Shown here: positions 28,094 to 36,202 of the stretch, piece after piece
Layout of the letters: the number at the start of each line of letters is the position of its first letter
Position numbering within the stretch: position 1 is the first letter of the stretch
DNA from: Reddybacter sp041622675
Lineage (GTDB): Bacteria; Pseudomonadota; Gammaproteobacteria; Pseudomonadales; Porticoccaceae
DNA: 64,000 nucleotides
Assembly (NCBI GenBank): GCA_041622675.1
Contig: JBFJYH010000007.1
Span: 16,590 to 80,589 of the forward strand
Direction: 5' to 3'
Made by a program: the position numbers and the translations under genes
The notes under the pieces: model-generated
The model's input: the letters and a program-made list of their open reading frames with translations, nothing else
What the model was told of the DNA's origin: nothing
The model's database searches: none

Positions 28094-28600
28094 TTATGAA
28101 AATCCAATCCAGCGACCATTTGCTGCCACACTAAACCAAATTAACAGACTAGCCAAAGCCACTAACTTAACTACCCACGGCTCTACTGCGTCAGATTTTG
28201 GACCAGTAGAAGCAATTGACTCTGGAGCACGGTTATAAACAGCGCTGCGAAAGCTCAACATAAAGACAACACCCATTGCCAAGCCCGCCATCTTCGCCCA
28301 GAAAAAAGAATTGTAAGCTAGCTTCATTGCTATCGCAGAAGATTCATAAATACCGGACAACACAATCCCAACAAGACCGATATAGATCCATTTTTTTGTG
28401 TTTTGGATAATAACATCTGAGGGTACGCCTTTAAGAACAATATTGAGCATACGCAAGTCACCAAGGATAATCATACCAACGAGCATAATCATACTAAGGA
28501 TATGGACAGCCTGAACCAGCGAAAATAAGCCAGCATAGGTCTTAGCAAAACTGGCTAACGAAGAGGCGTCTAGCCATTCAAAAAAAGGAACTACATTCAT
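28094..28600 (-). CDS. Multispan membrane protein, DUF6644-like
   Basis: About 168 residues with four predicted membrane helices: near 20-45 ('YAGLFSLVQAVHILSMIMLVG'), 65-85, 95-115 and 145-165. I prefer the start at 28600 (MNVVPFFEW), preceded by a GGGGGAAG purine run, over an upstream in-frame codon at 28615. It resembles the next upstream protein in layout ('SLVQAVHILSMIMLVGMIILGDLRML' against 'WVEGTHVLTLTLFLGMLLVIDLRLL'), so the two are probably related and may pair in the inner membrane. The conserved His in the first helix could bind haem; this is inference. The function is unknown. Confidence 0.65.
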   Translation of the reverse strand: MNVVPFFEWLDASSLASFAKTYAGLFSLVQAVHILSMIMLVGMIILGDLRMLNIVLKGVPSDVIIQNTKKWIYIGLVGIVLSGIYESSAIAMKLAYNSFFWAKMAGLAMGVVFMLSFRSAVYNRAPESIASTGPKSDAVEPWVVKLVALASLLIWFSVAANGRWIGFS

Positions 28601-28672
28601 TTCTACTTCCCCCACAGGGCCTTAACTTAAAATACTTTATAAACTTTATATTAATGGATGAGCTGCTTAGAA

Positions 28673-29248
28673 TTACTCAAATGCCGCCAATTCATTAACG
28701 CAGCCCGCCGCCCAGTACATGAAGTAAGGCATCTCTTTGTGACAATCCCACCAGTCATACGCCATGTTACGGCCGCACACGACGACTAAAGCCCAAAGAG
28801 ACAGAGAGAGGCCAGCACCAACACGTATACGTTTCGGGGGCACAGGATCCTTATCCCACGCCAAATCTGCCGATCTAGTCATATTGCGAATCAATAATGC
28901 ATTGATACCTGCCGCAATTAGTAGTACAACTTTAATCCGAAACCATATACTTTGTGTCGAGCGAACAGGAATTGCAAAATACAGAAGAACACCACTGATA
29001 ATCATCACAGCAAAGCCTATCATCATAGGCTTATCGAGCCGCTCCATAAGTGTAGAAGCTGGCAATTCTTTAAACGCCACGCCTAACAAACGCAAGTCGA
29101 TCACGAGTAGCATGCCGAGAAAGAGTGTGAGCGTGAGCACATGCGTGCCCTCGACCCAACCATAGGCATATATAGCCTCATGCAAATTTGTGCTCGCCTG
29201 AAAACCATCAAGCCATGTTGCAAATTCAAAAAGCAGCTCGTTGAGCAT
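28673..29248 (-). CDS. Multispan membrane protein, DUF6644-like
   Basis: About 191 residues with several membrane helices and a first helix matching that of the downstream gene (HxLT, DLRLLG). The start at 29248 (ATG) has a GGGGA site upstream; the in-frame codon at 29263 is TTG. A C-terminal stretch with Cys and His residues ('WDCHKEMPYFMYWAAGCVNE') could hold a metal or haem ligand. It heads the leftward set of three membrane genes and is divergent from the exported-protein genes at 29533 onward. Confidence 0.65.
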   Translation of the reverse strand: MLNELLFEFATWLDGFQASTNLHEAIYAYGWVEGTHVLTLTLFLGMLLVIDLRLLGVAFKELPASTLMERLDKPMMIGFAVMIISGVLLYFAIPVRSTQSIWFRIKVVLLIAAGINALLIRNMTRSADLAWDKDPVPPKRIRVGAGLSLSLWALVVVCGRNMAYDWWDCHKEMPYFMYWAAGCVNELAAFE

Positions 29249-29532
29249 TGTTTCATTCCCCAAAATTTAGATGCTTATTATTACCTAAAACCTACTTACC
29301 ACACAATTGATGTAACACAACGATCTTACTAGAAAACGAACAGTCGATCGAGTCCTGAAGCGCCATATTACTCGACACACTGCCTAGTAAAATTCCAGCA
29401 TGGACACCAAAACACTAAAATGGGTTTTATTTACTCTTAAATAACAGACTTCATTTGCCCATGGCTTCCCATGTGCGCATTAGGTGGGTTATCCTTACGT
29501 ATTCGATAAAAAAACTATGGGAAGCTTAACTT

Positions 29533-30384
29533 GTGAATTTACATTCTATGCGGAAAATAACTCTGCTATCCGTACTGTCAATTATGTCCACGGGCGCCCT
29601 TGCCACGGACAACAACTACAAAGCACCGCGAGCCAGTGATGGTGTTCATCCAGATCTCAACGGTATCTGGCAAGTCATGAATGAAGCCAATTATGATATA
29701 GAAATGCATATGGCCCGCCCCGCGATGGCACTGCGCGATGGCCCTGCAGGTCCTATCCCCGCAAAAGACGTTCTCAAGCTGGGCGCAGTTGGCGCCGTCC
29801 CCCCTAGCTTGGGTGTTGTTGAAGGTGGAAAAATCCCCTACACACCTGAGGCACTTGCCATAAAGAAAGAGAACCAACTGCACTGGCTTGAGCGAGATCC
29901 GGAGATAAAATGCTATCTTCCCGGAGTCCCCCGAGCCACTTATATCCCACAACCTTTCCAGATCTTTCAAGGTGATGACTCCATATTCATGACCTACCAA
30001 TATGCTGGCGCCGATCGGGATATTTTCATGAAAGATCCAGGCCCCGCTCCCGTTGATAGCTGGATGGGGCAATCTGTTGCCAGATGGGAAGGCGAGACGC
30101 TCGTTATTGATGTCACAGGTCAAAATGCATCAACTTGGTTCGACCGCTCTGGCAATCACCACAGCGAACAACTGCATGTAGAAGAGCGCTATACGATGAC
30201 TGGACCCAACCATATGCAGTATGAAGCCACAATCACTGACCCTCAGACATTTACTAGGCCTTGGAAAATCAGCATGCCCCTTTACCGTCGAATGGAGCCC
30301 AACATACAAATACTGGATTTCAAATGTGTCGAATTCGTTGAAGAACTAATCTACGGCGACCTACGCGCAAAACCTCTTGACTAA
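29533..30384 (+). CDS. Exported protein of unknown function, paralogue of 25923-27035
   Basis: A 283-residue protein with a cleavable signal peptide ('ITLLSVLSIMSTGALA', cleavage near residue 25). The start is a GTG at 29533 with GGAAG upstream; the ATG at 29548 lacks a ribosome site. The mature protein begins with the family motif 'HPDLNGIWQV'. Its C-terminus ('EERYTMTGPNHMQYEATITDPQTFTRPWKISMPLYRR') matches the lipoprotein at 25923. It is followed by a DUF6152-like gene and a cytochrome-like lipoprotein on the same strand, which suggests a shared periplasmic role, possibly redox-linked. Confidence 0.72.
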   Translation: MNLHSMRKITLLSVLSIMSTGALATDNNYKAPRASDGVHPDLNGIWQVMNEANYDIEMHMARPAMALRDGPAGPIPAKDVLKLGAVGAVPPSLGVVEGGKIPYTPEALAIKKENQLHWLERDPEIKCYLPGVPRATYIPQPFQIFQGDDSIFMTYQYAGADRDIFMKDPGPAPVDSWMGQSVARWEGETLVIDVTGQNASTWFDRSGNHHSEQLHVEERYTMTGPNHMQYEATITDPQTFTRPWKISMPLYRRMEPNIQILDFKCVEFVEELIYGDLRAKPLD

Positions 30385-30450
30385 CTAATCAAGAAATTTG
30401 TAGTGCTACCATTTAGTTTTTATATACTTTTGTAACCAGAGGTCACTCTT

Positions 30451-30876
30451 ATGTCTTTCAAGAAAATAGCTACAGCCGCCGGATTAACGCTGGGCGCGCT
30501 AGTCTCCGCGCAATCAAATGCTCACCATGCATTTGGCGCAGAATTTGACGCCGATTCCCCACTTACGTTACGCGGTTCAGTGGTCCGAATCGAGTGGGTA
30601 AACCCTCACGCTTGGTTCCATATAGAAGTCACTACCGCTGAAGGTGAAAAAGAAGCCTGGAGAATCGAAGGCGGCACCCCCAATACATTATTGCGCAGAG
30701 GCATTAACAAGCGATCCATTGCTATCGGCACTGAAATTGTCGTAGAAGGCTACCAAGCCAAGGATCGTAGTAACAGCGCCAATGGCCGCAATATTACCCT
30801 CGCCAACGGCAAGAAGATGTTCATGGGCTCATCCGGTACTGGCGCACCTGACGACGGCGCTGATCCAGGCCGATAA
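30451..30876 (+). CDS. DUF6152-like small exported protein
   Basis: A 141-residue protein with a signal peptide ending 'AQSNAHHAF'. The mature chain, beginning HHAFGAEFD and containing 'LRGSVVRIEWVNPHAWFHIEV', 'WRIEGGTPNTLLRRG' and 'GTEIVVEGYQAKD', fits the DUF6152 family, a small beta-barrel-like periplasmic domain. The two adjacent histidines at the mature N-terminus could bind metal. An AGAGGT site precedes the ATG. The function is unknown; genes of this type often accompany the 'NLxGIW' proteins. Confidence 0.72.
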   Translation: MSFKKIATAAGLTLGALVSAQSNAHHAFGAEFDADSPLTLRGSVVRIEWVNPHAWFHIEVTTAEGEKEAWRIEGGTPNTLLRRGINKRSIAIGTEIVVEGYQAKDRSNSANGRNITLANGKKMFMGSSGTGAPDDGADPGR

Positions 30877-30897
30877 ACTAAACAGGACGCACTGTAA

Positions 30898-31395
30898 GTG
30901 AAGCTCTACAAACTCGCATCTTTTGTACTTTTGTTTGGTTCTCTTTTCGGCTGTAGCCCAGACGAGCGGATAGCTTTACCAGAAGCACAGAAAGGTACTA
31001 GTGTTTACAAACTGAGTGGTGACGTCAAACACATCATGCAATGGGTCCTCGATCCCGCGGTTGATGGCATTTGGGGCTCGGCGGGCACTATTATTACCGC
31101 CGACGGCTCCAAAGAACTCGCCCCAACGACGGATGAAGGCTGGCTAGCCGTAGAGCATAGCGCTGCGGTCGTAGCTGCCAGTGGAAATTTGCTATTAATG
31201 CCTGGGCGGGCTGTCGACGATGAGGGCTGGAGAAATATTTCTCAAGGCCTCGTTGAAGCCGGCCTAGTGGCGCAGGCGGCAGCAAAAAACCAAGATTCTG
31301 ATGCCCTGTTTGACGCCGGCGGACAAATCTACCGCATCTGTAAAGCGTGTCACTCAGTTTACATTCAAGGTGAAGAGGCGCCGGACATCCTCTAA
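30898..31395 (+). CDS. Lipoprotein with C-terminal haem motif (cytochrome c'-like)
   Basis: A 165-residue protein with a lipoprotein signal (lipobox 'GSLFGC', Cys near residue 19) and a single CxxCH haem-binding motif very near the end ('ICKACHSVY'). A haem site at the C-terminus after a helical body is the layout of class II (c'-type) cytochromes. It starts at a GTG 21 nt after the DUF6152-like gene. A perfect hairpin terminator follows. It probably carries electrons or binds a gas or small ligand in the periplasm; the partner is unknown. Confidence 0.7.
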   Translation: MKLYKLASFVLLFGSLFGCSPDERIALPEAQKGTSVYKLSGDVKHIMQWVLDPAVDGIWGSAGTIITADGSKELAPTTDEGWLAVEHSAAVVAASGNLLLMPGRAVDDEGWRNISQGLVEAGLVAQAAAKNQDSDALFDAGGQIYRICKACHSVYIQGEEAPDIL

Positions 31396-31423
31396 CAGCC
31401 TGAGCCACTCAAGATGAACAACT

Positions 31424-31467
31424 CTGATTAAGTTACAAAGGTATCATCGTGTAACTTAATCAGTTTT
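31424..31467 (+). terminator. Intrinsic terminator of the 29.5-31.4 kb gene set
   Basis: Perfect 13-bp stem CTGATTAAGTTAC / GTAACTTAATCAG (31424-31436, 31451-31463) with a 14-nt loop, followed by TTTT. It lies 28 nt after the stop of the cytochrome-like gene, in a rightward sense. Confidence 0.85.
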
Positions 31468-31534
31468 ACTAATTCCAAGCCCCTAATCTCCCCCGCCCAA
31501 AGACCTACCGGCCTTTGTTAACAACACCTTTCTA

Positions 31535-32143
31535 TTACTTCATTATCTGTTTTTTCACAAAGCCATCTCGAAATTCAAGACTTTTGGTATAAAAGCCGGC
31601 CGTCTGCAAGGTAACTGTCACAGACTTAGACCCATGATTGGCCCAAAACCAGCCGTGAATCCCTTCAAAAGGAGCGATAAAAGTACCTGATTCCCTACCC
31701 CCCTCGCCTTCACTATAGCTCTCCACATAGGCCTCACTATCTTGAGCCTCAGTATCTTGAGATTCGCCATGAAAATCGAACGATACACTACGCGCCTCAC
31801 CATTACTGGTCTCGGTAACAGCCCAGTGATAAACCATACTGCTTCCTTCTCTCAGTGCATATTTGTATTCAACGAATTCAAAGGGGAGTAATTCAAAGGA
31901 CACACTATTTTGGTGAAAAGCAGTATCTTCCTTATTGACTGTCTCGACACTAATAGTGGCCATTTGCGATAAGCCTGAAATGCCTAGAATGCCTCCTACT
32001 CCGAGAGGATCACGATTAAACTCAGCTGGTAAAATAAAGGCGACTAAAATCGCTGCGGCCAAAACCAGGGCTAGTAAAGACCCAAATAAAATTCTGCTTC
32101 TACTAGCTTCGAAAACTTCTATTTGCGATGTCTTTGTACTCAT
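31535..32143 (-). CDS. Single-span membrane protein of unknown function
   Basis: About 202 residues. The start at 32143 (MSTKTSQIEV) has AGAGGT upstream; a longer frame reaching 32182 would run into the neighbouring gene. One N-terminal membrane helix ('ILFGSLLALVLAAAILVAFIL') anchors a periplasmic domain rich in beta strands, with a Ser/Glu-rich loop and a 'GIHGWFWANHGSKSVTVTLQT' stretch near the end. The layout suggests a signal-anchored sensor-like or carrier protein. I do not recognise the family. It follows the HupE-like gene by 26 nt and is probably cotranscribed with it. Confidence 0.65.
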   Translation of the reverse strand: MSTKTSQIEVFEASRSRILFGSLLALVLAAAILVAFILPAEFNRDPLGVGGILGISGLSQMATISVETVNKEDTAFHQNSVSFELLPFEFVEYKYALREGSSMVYHWAVTETSNGEARSVSFDFHGESQDTEAQDSEAYVESYSEGEGGRESGTFIAPFEGIHGWFWANHGSKSVTVTLQTAGFYTKSLEFRDGFVKKQIMK

Positions 32144-32169
32144 ATTTTTACCTCTGTAGATTCGCTTAT

Positions 32170-32928
32170 TTATGCCCACCAATAAGCAGACAGCTGGTAA
32201 CCCGCCAATAGAAAACCGAGGCTCATCAAGACCGTGTTAGCCACAAACGCCTGTTTTTGGAAACTATTACATTGACGCCAGCGTCCCAAAATCATCACGA
32301 TACATGCCAGCCCAAGGGCCTGACCGATTTCCACACCGACATTAAAGCTCAGCATGTTAATGACCAAACTATCAGCAGATAACGATAGGTCCTGCAACTT
32401 AGTTGCTAGACCCAAGCCATGAAAAAAACCAAAAAGTAGTACGGCCACTTTCGGGTTTATCACACACCCAAAGACTTGCTTAAAGCCGTTCATGTTCTCA
32501 AACGCTTTATAGGCCACAGAAAGACCAATAATCGCGTCAATCAAGGAGGCGTTAACATGCCACTCCAATAGGACTCCACCCATCAGAGTAATACTATGAC
32601 CGAGTGTAAAAAGGCTCACATACAGGACAACATCTTTCAGGCGGCGCAAAAAAAACACCACGCCCACCAGATACAATAAATGGTCATAACCAGTCATCAT
32701 ATGCTTGGCGCCAAGATACATGTAAGGAATTACCGCTAGACCATCTAGACCCTCGACAAATCGCGCATTAGCGCTAGATAAATCATGGGCATCAGCCCAG
32801 GAAGAAACAAACACCAACAAAACAGCTAGATATAAATTCGCTAACTTAGCGTTTAATAAGTGCTTGATTGAGCCACTACTATAGGAACATGGTTTTCTCA
32901 TAGCTATTGTACTGCTACCCTCGGTCAT
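32170..32928 (-). CDS. HupE/UreJ-like membrane protein
   Basis: A 252-residue protein with a signal-like N-terminus (about 27-48) and six or so membrane helices. The HupE/UreJ signature is visible: 'GAKHMMTGYDHLLYLVGVVFFL', 'LFTLGHSITL' and 'LFGFFHGLGLATKL', with the His/Asp residues that in the family are thought to bind nickel or cobalt. No hydrogenase or urease gene is near, so its metal or cargo is open. The start may be 32928 or the ATG at 32901. The gene after it (31535) is probably in the same operon. Confidence 0.8.
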   Translation of the reverse strand: MTEGSSTIAMRKPCSYSSGSIKHLLNAKLANLYLAVLLVFVSSWADAHDLSSANARFVEGLDGLAVIPYMYLGAKHMMTGYDHLLYLVGVVFFLRRLKDVVLYVSLFTLGHSITLMGGVLLEWHVNASLIDAIIGLSVAYKAFENMNGFKQVFGCVINPKVAVLLFGFFHGLGLATKLQDLSLSADSLVINMLSFNVGVEIGQALGLACIVMILGRWRQCNSFQKQAFVANTVLMSLGFLLAGYQLSAYWWA

Positions 32929-33141
32929 TCAATACTCGTCGTTGGAAGACAATTTTGTATTCTAACAGTAGATAAGCCTCAGAAATAACAGCACGTACAG
33001 ACGAGATACAGCGACCTGGCTCTGTCGCGCTGAGCTCAATCTATTCCCTACCTTCCATATGCTAAGCTCTACATAAAAACCACTACAGTACTTAAGCACA
33101 CTACAAACAGCTAGCCATCAGAGAGTAGCGAGGTATTCGAC

Positions 33142-33933
33142 ATGAATGAGACGGTGAACTCCATTGTTATGACACCACATGGCTACAGTCAACCGGGGTC
33201 AAATTTTAAATCCGTTGCCGGAGAACGCTTACACCGCAAACAAAGGCTCACCGCTGCCTTCCGCTTGTTTGGCAAATTTGGTTTTGACGAGGGAGCGGCC
33301 GGTCATATCACCGTGCGTGATCCGGAGCATCCCGACCACTTTTGGGTCAACCCCTTTGGTGTCTCCTTTAAAAAAATTAAACTGTCACAGCTATTACTGG
33401 TCAATGAACGCGGTGAAATCATCGAAGGAGAAGGACTACTAAACGGGGCCGCCTTTACAATCCATGGCAATATTCACGCCACCCGCCCCGATGTCATTGC
33501 CGCCGCTCATGCCCACTCAATTTACGGTAAAAGCTGGTCGAGTCTTGGCAAAAAACTCGATCCCATCACTCAAGACGCCTGTGCTTTTTATAAAGACCAT
33601 GCACTTTTCGATGATTTTACTGGCGTAGTGCTCGACATGAACGAAGGTCAACGCATCGCCACAGCTCTTGGCGAGAACAAGGCCTGCATTTTACAAAACC
33701 ACGGCCTGCTCACCGTCGGAGCCAGTGTCGATGCTGCCGCCTGGTGGTTTATCACAATGGAACGTAGTTGCCAAGCTCAACTACTGGCCGAAGCCGCAGG
33801 GACACCCAAATTGATACGCCCCGATATTGCCCGGCTCACCTATAAAACAGTAGGCAGTGAAGCATCGGCACAGTTCGCCTTTCAATCCCTGTACGACGTA
33901 ATAACGCACGAGCAAGCTGATATGTTTGACTGA
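33142..33933 (+). CDS. Class II aldolase/adducin family protein
   Basis: A 263-residue cytosolic protein of the L-fuculose-phosphate aldolase/adducin fold. The metal-binding histidines are in 'AAHAHSIYGKSW' near residue 120 and 'LQNHGLLTVG' near 188. 'NPFGVSFKKI' and 'EGAAGHITVRDPE' resemble the phosphate-binding segments. The substrate cannot be told, and many members of this subgroup are annotated only as aldolase-like. It is followed 154 nt downstream by a transporter on the same strand. Confidence 0.85.
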   Translation: MNETVNSIVMTPHGYSQPGSNFKSVAGERLHRKQRLTAAFRLFGKFGFDEGAAGHITVRDPEHPDHFWVNPFGVSFKKIKLSQLLLVNERGEIIEGEGLLNGAAFTIHGNIHATRPDVIAAAHAHSIYGKSWSSLGKKLDPITQDACAFYKDHALFDDFTGVVLDMNEGQRIATALGENKACILQNHGLLTVGASVDAAAWWFITMERSCQAQLLAEAAGTPKLIRPDIARLTYKTVGSEASAQFAFQSLYDVITHEQADMFD

Positions 33934-34087
33934 GTTTACCCCACCATTGTTTTGTTAAATCTTGCAAAATACTCAGTCTATTCTCTTTAGGTGGGCAACC
34001 CCTCGTCACCATAAAATTTATGACGCGGCGAATACTGGCCAAGAATGCACTAAGCGCTGGCAACATTTTATCTTTAGAGATAAAAAT

Positions 34088-35824
34088 ATGAATTTTGAAC
34101 AAGTCACCGTCACACTCTGCCTGACAGGTATTATTATCGGCCTGGGCGCGACACGTATTCGCCCCGCATTTCTCTTTAGCAGCGCTATTACCCTTCTCTA
34201 TTTATTGGACATGATCAGTCTCAATGACGCTTTAAAGCACTACACTAACGAAGCCCTCGCGACATTAGTCCTCCTTATCATACTGGTTCTCGCCATTGAA
34301 AAAACCCAACTCTTTACCCGCCTTGGGCAGCGGGTACTTAATGGTAGTTATCGACTTGCCTTACTCAAACTCGGGTTCACAGCCGGGCTCGTTTCATCGA
34401 TTAGCAACAACACCGCAGTTGTTGCCTCCCTCATGAGCAGCATCAAAAACCAGAGCAAACTGCCCCCCTCACGGCTGCTTATCCCACTCTCCTATGCTTC
34501 AATTTGGGGAGGCACACTTACCCTAGTCGGCACTTCAACCAATTTGGTACTTAACGGTTTAGTCCTCGAAAATGGCTTACCTGGTCTCTCTATGTTCGAT
34601 TTTACTGCGATTGGTCTACCCGTTTTTTTGGGGTGCATGGCATTGCTATTAATCATTGCCCCTTGGGTGTTACCCAGCCGGACTGTAGATAACAGCGAAA
34701 GCAAAACCTATTTCCTCGAGGCTAGAGTACACGCCCTCTCCCCGCTTATCGGCAAATCGCTACTGGATAATGGGTTTCGTAACCTGCTCGACTTGTTTTT
34801 GGTCGAAATCATCCGTGGACAGCACATCATTACCCCGGTCTCGCCGGAGGAAATTATCGAAGCAGGGGACCTACTAGTTTTCGCAGGGGATATTGAAAAC
34901 ATTCAAACCCTCAATCAGTTTAAAGGCTTAAGTATTTTTGACAATGACACCGAAGGCCTGACAAATAACCTCAGCGAAGTCGTGGTTAGTCACAATGCCA
35001 CCATTACTGGACGCCCCCTGCGCGAAGTCAATTTCCGCGCCATGTTTGACGCCGCCGTAGTCGCCGTACGGCGCGGCGATCAACGTCTTGCCGGTGGTCT
35101 AGGGAAAATCACATTGCAGCCCGGTGATAGCTTGGTGCTGGCAACGGGGCACGATTTCCACTCTCGCCACAACCTGGCACGTAACTTTATCGTTCTCGGC
35201 GGTGTCAACACCAAAGAACACCTACCTGCGAGCACTGAATACGCTATCACTGGCTGCTTTACTGCAGTCATTTTCCTCTCAGCACTGAACGTACTCCCCC
35301 TATTTAAAGGCTTGGTCATCATGCTCGGCGGCCTGATCGTGAGCAAACTCATCAACGTCAATGAAATTCGCCGCCACTTCCCTTTCGAATTAATTATCGT
35401 TATTGGCGCCGCTTTGGGGTTTGCCCAAGTCATGCAAGATTCGGGAGTGGCCATGCTACTCGCCGACCTCATTCTCACCACTCCGGGGGCGCAAGGTACC
35501 TACCCAGCACTCGTTGCTTGCTTCTTACTCACTCTGCTACTCACCGAATTAGTCACCAACAACGCTGCAGCCGTACTTGTCTTTCCGGTCGCCCTGAGCA
35601 TGGCCGGCCAATACAACAGTGACCCCATGCCCTTTATTATGGCTGTGGCCTTTGGCGCCAGTGCGAGTTTTATAACGCCCCATGGTTATCAAACCAACCT
35701 TATGGTCTACAGCGCAGGAAATTATCAGTTGCTAGATTACTTAAAAACCGGTCTGCCGATTTCCGTTCTCTATTCAGTCATTGCCCTTATCACCATTCCC
35801 ATCGTCTATCCCTTTTACCCTTAA
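34088..35824 (+). CDS. SLC13/DASS-family transporter with two RCK (TrkA-C) domains
   Basis: About 578 residues with around twelve membrane helices, split by a cytosolic insert (about 200-400) holding two TrkA-C-like domains. One segment is 'LEARVHALSPLIGKSLLDN', a second begins 'VVVSHNATITGRPLREV'. The half-site motifs 'SNNTAVVASLMSS' near residue 103 and 'VTNNAAAVLVFPVAL' near 490 are the ion/substrate signatures of the divalent anion:Na+ symporter superfamily. I choose ATG 34088 (AGAGAT upstream) over an in-frame TTG at 33962. The substrate, possibly a dicarboxylate, sulfate or thiosulfate, is not determined. Confidence 0.88.
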   Translation: MNFEQVTVTLCLTGIIIGLGATRIRPAFLFSSAITLLYLLDMISLNDALKHYTNEALATLVLLIILVLAIEKTQLFTRLGQRVLNGSYRLALLKLGFTAGLVSSISNNTAVVASLMSSIKNQSKLPPSRLLIPLSYASIWGGTLTLVGTSTNLVLNGLVLENGLPGLSMFDFTAIGLPVFLGCMALLLIIAPWVLPSRTVDNSESKTYFLEARVHALSPLIGKSLLDNGFRNLLDLFLVEIIRGQHIITPVSPEEIIEAGDLLVFAGDIENIQTLNQFKGLSIFDNDTEGLTNNLSEVVVSHNATITGRPLREVNFRAMFDAAVVAVRRGDQRLAGGLGKITLQPGDSLVLATGHDFHSRHNLARNFIVLGGVNTKEHLPASTEYAITGCFTAVIFLSALNVLPLFKGLVIMLGGLIVSKLINVNEIRRHFPFELIIVIGAALGFAQVMQDSGVAMLLADLILTTPGAQGTYPALVACFLLTLLLTELVTNNAAAVLVFPVALSMAGQYNSDPMPFIMAVAFGASASFITPHGYQTNLMVYSAGNYQLLDYLKTGLPISVLYSVIALITIPIVYPFYP

Positions 35825-35942
35825 TCAGGCTCTTGAGCTCAGCCATTCAAACAAGAATTAACGCCCTCCAAGCATCCCACTATTGAGTAGCGCTCCCCCT
35901 ACCGTTAAGATGAGCACCGCATAAACGATACCTGCATCAATT

Positions 35943-36019
35943 GCCCCGGTGGCACAGCTGGATAGCGCGGCCCCCTCCTAAGGGGCAGGTCAGAGGTTCG
36001 AATCCTCTCCGGGGCACCA
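35943..36019 (+). tRNA. tRNA-Arg (anticodon CCT)
   Basis: A 77-nt tRNA. The acceptor GCCCCGG pairs with CCGGGGC; the anticodon loop contains CCT within 'CCCCTCCTAAGGGG'; the T-loop is GTTCGAATC; the discriminator is A and CCA is encoded at 36017-36019. It decodes AGG. Its 3' end abuts the integrase region, so it is the likely integration target of the prophage. Confidence 0.96.
35994..36019 (+). other. Inferred left attachment site (attL) in the 3' end of tRNA-Arg
   Basis: The T-arm and acceptor end of tRNA-Arg are where tyrosine-integrase phages usually recombine, and the integrase gene begins 184 nt away. The matching right copy would lie beyond the window and cannot be seen, so the exact core is not defined. 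Confidence 0.5.
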
Positions 36020-36057
36020 TATACCTTTTTTACACAGCGTCCTAAATAGCACTAAAT

Positions 36058-36091
36058 CCAATAAAACCAGGGGGTTAACTGGTTTTATTGG
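36058..36091. repeat. 13-bp inverted repeat beside the attachment site
   Basis: Perfect arms CCAATAAAACCAG (36058-36070) and CTGGTTTTATTGG (36079-36091) around an 8-nt loop, 39 nt downstream of tRNA-Arg. It may be an integrase or accessory-factor site or a terminator for the tRNA transcript; no T run follows it. Confidence 0.6.
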
Positions 36092-36142
36092 GTGTCTTGC
36101 GATCCTGAATATTATCGTTTTATATTGTTTATCTGCTACTCT

Positions 36143-36183
36143 GTGCGCCGTGAGCGCGCCATGGGGTGCGCCATAAGTGCGCC
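36143..36183 (+). repeat. Four helically phased GTGCGCC-type direct repeats upstream of the integrase
   Basis: Copies start at 36143, 36154 (GCGCGCC), 36166 and 36177, spaced 11, 12 and 11 bp, about one helical turn apart. They lie between the attachment site and the integrase start, where arm-type integrase sites or a repressor array would be expected. Confidence 0.65.
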
Positions 36184-36202
36184 ACGGCGCAGGGCGGGCA
36201 AT

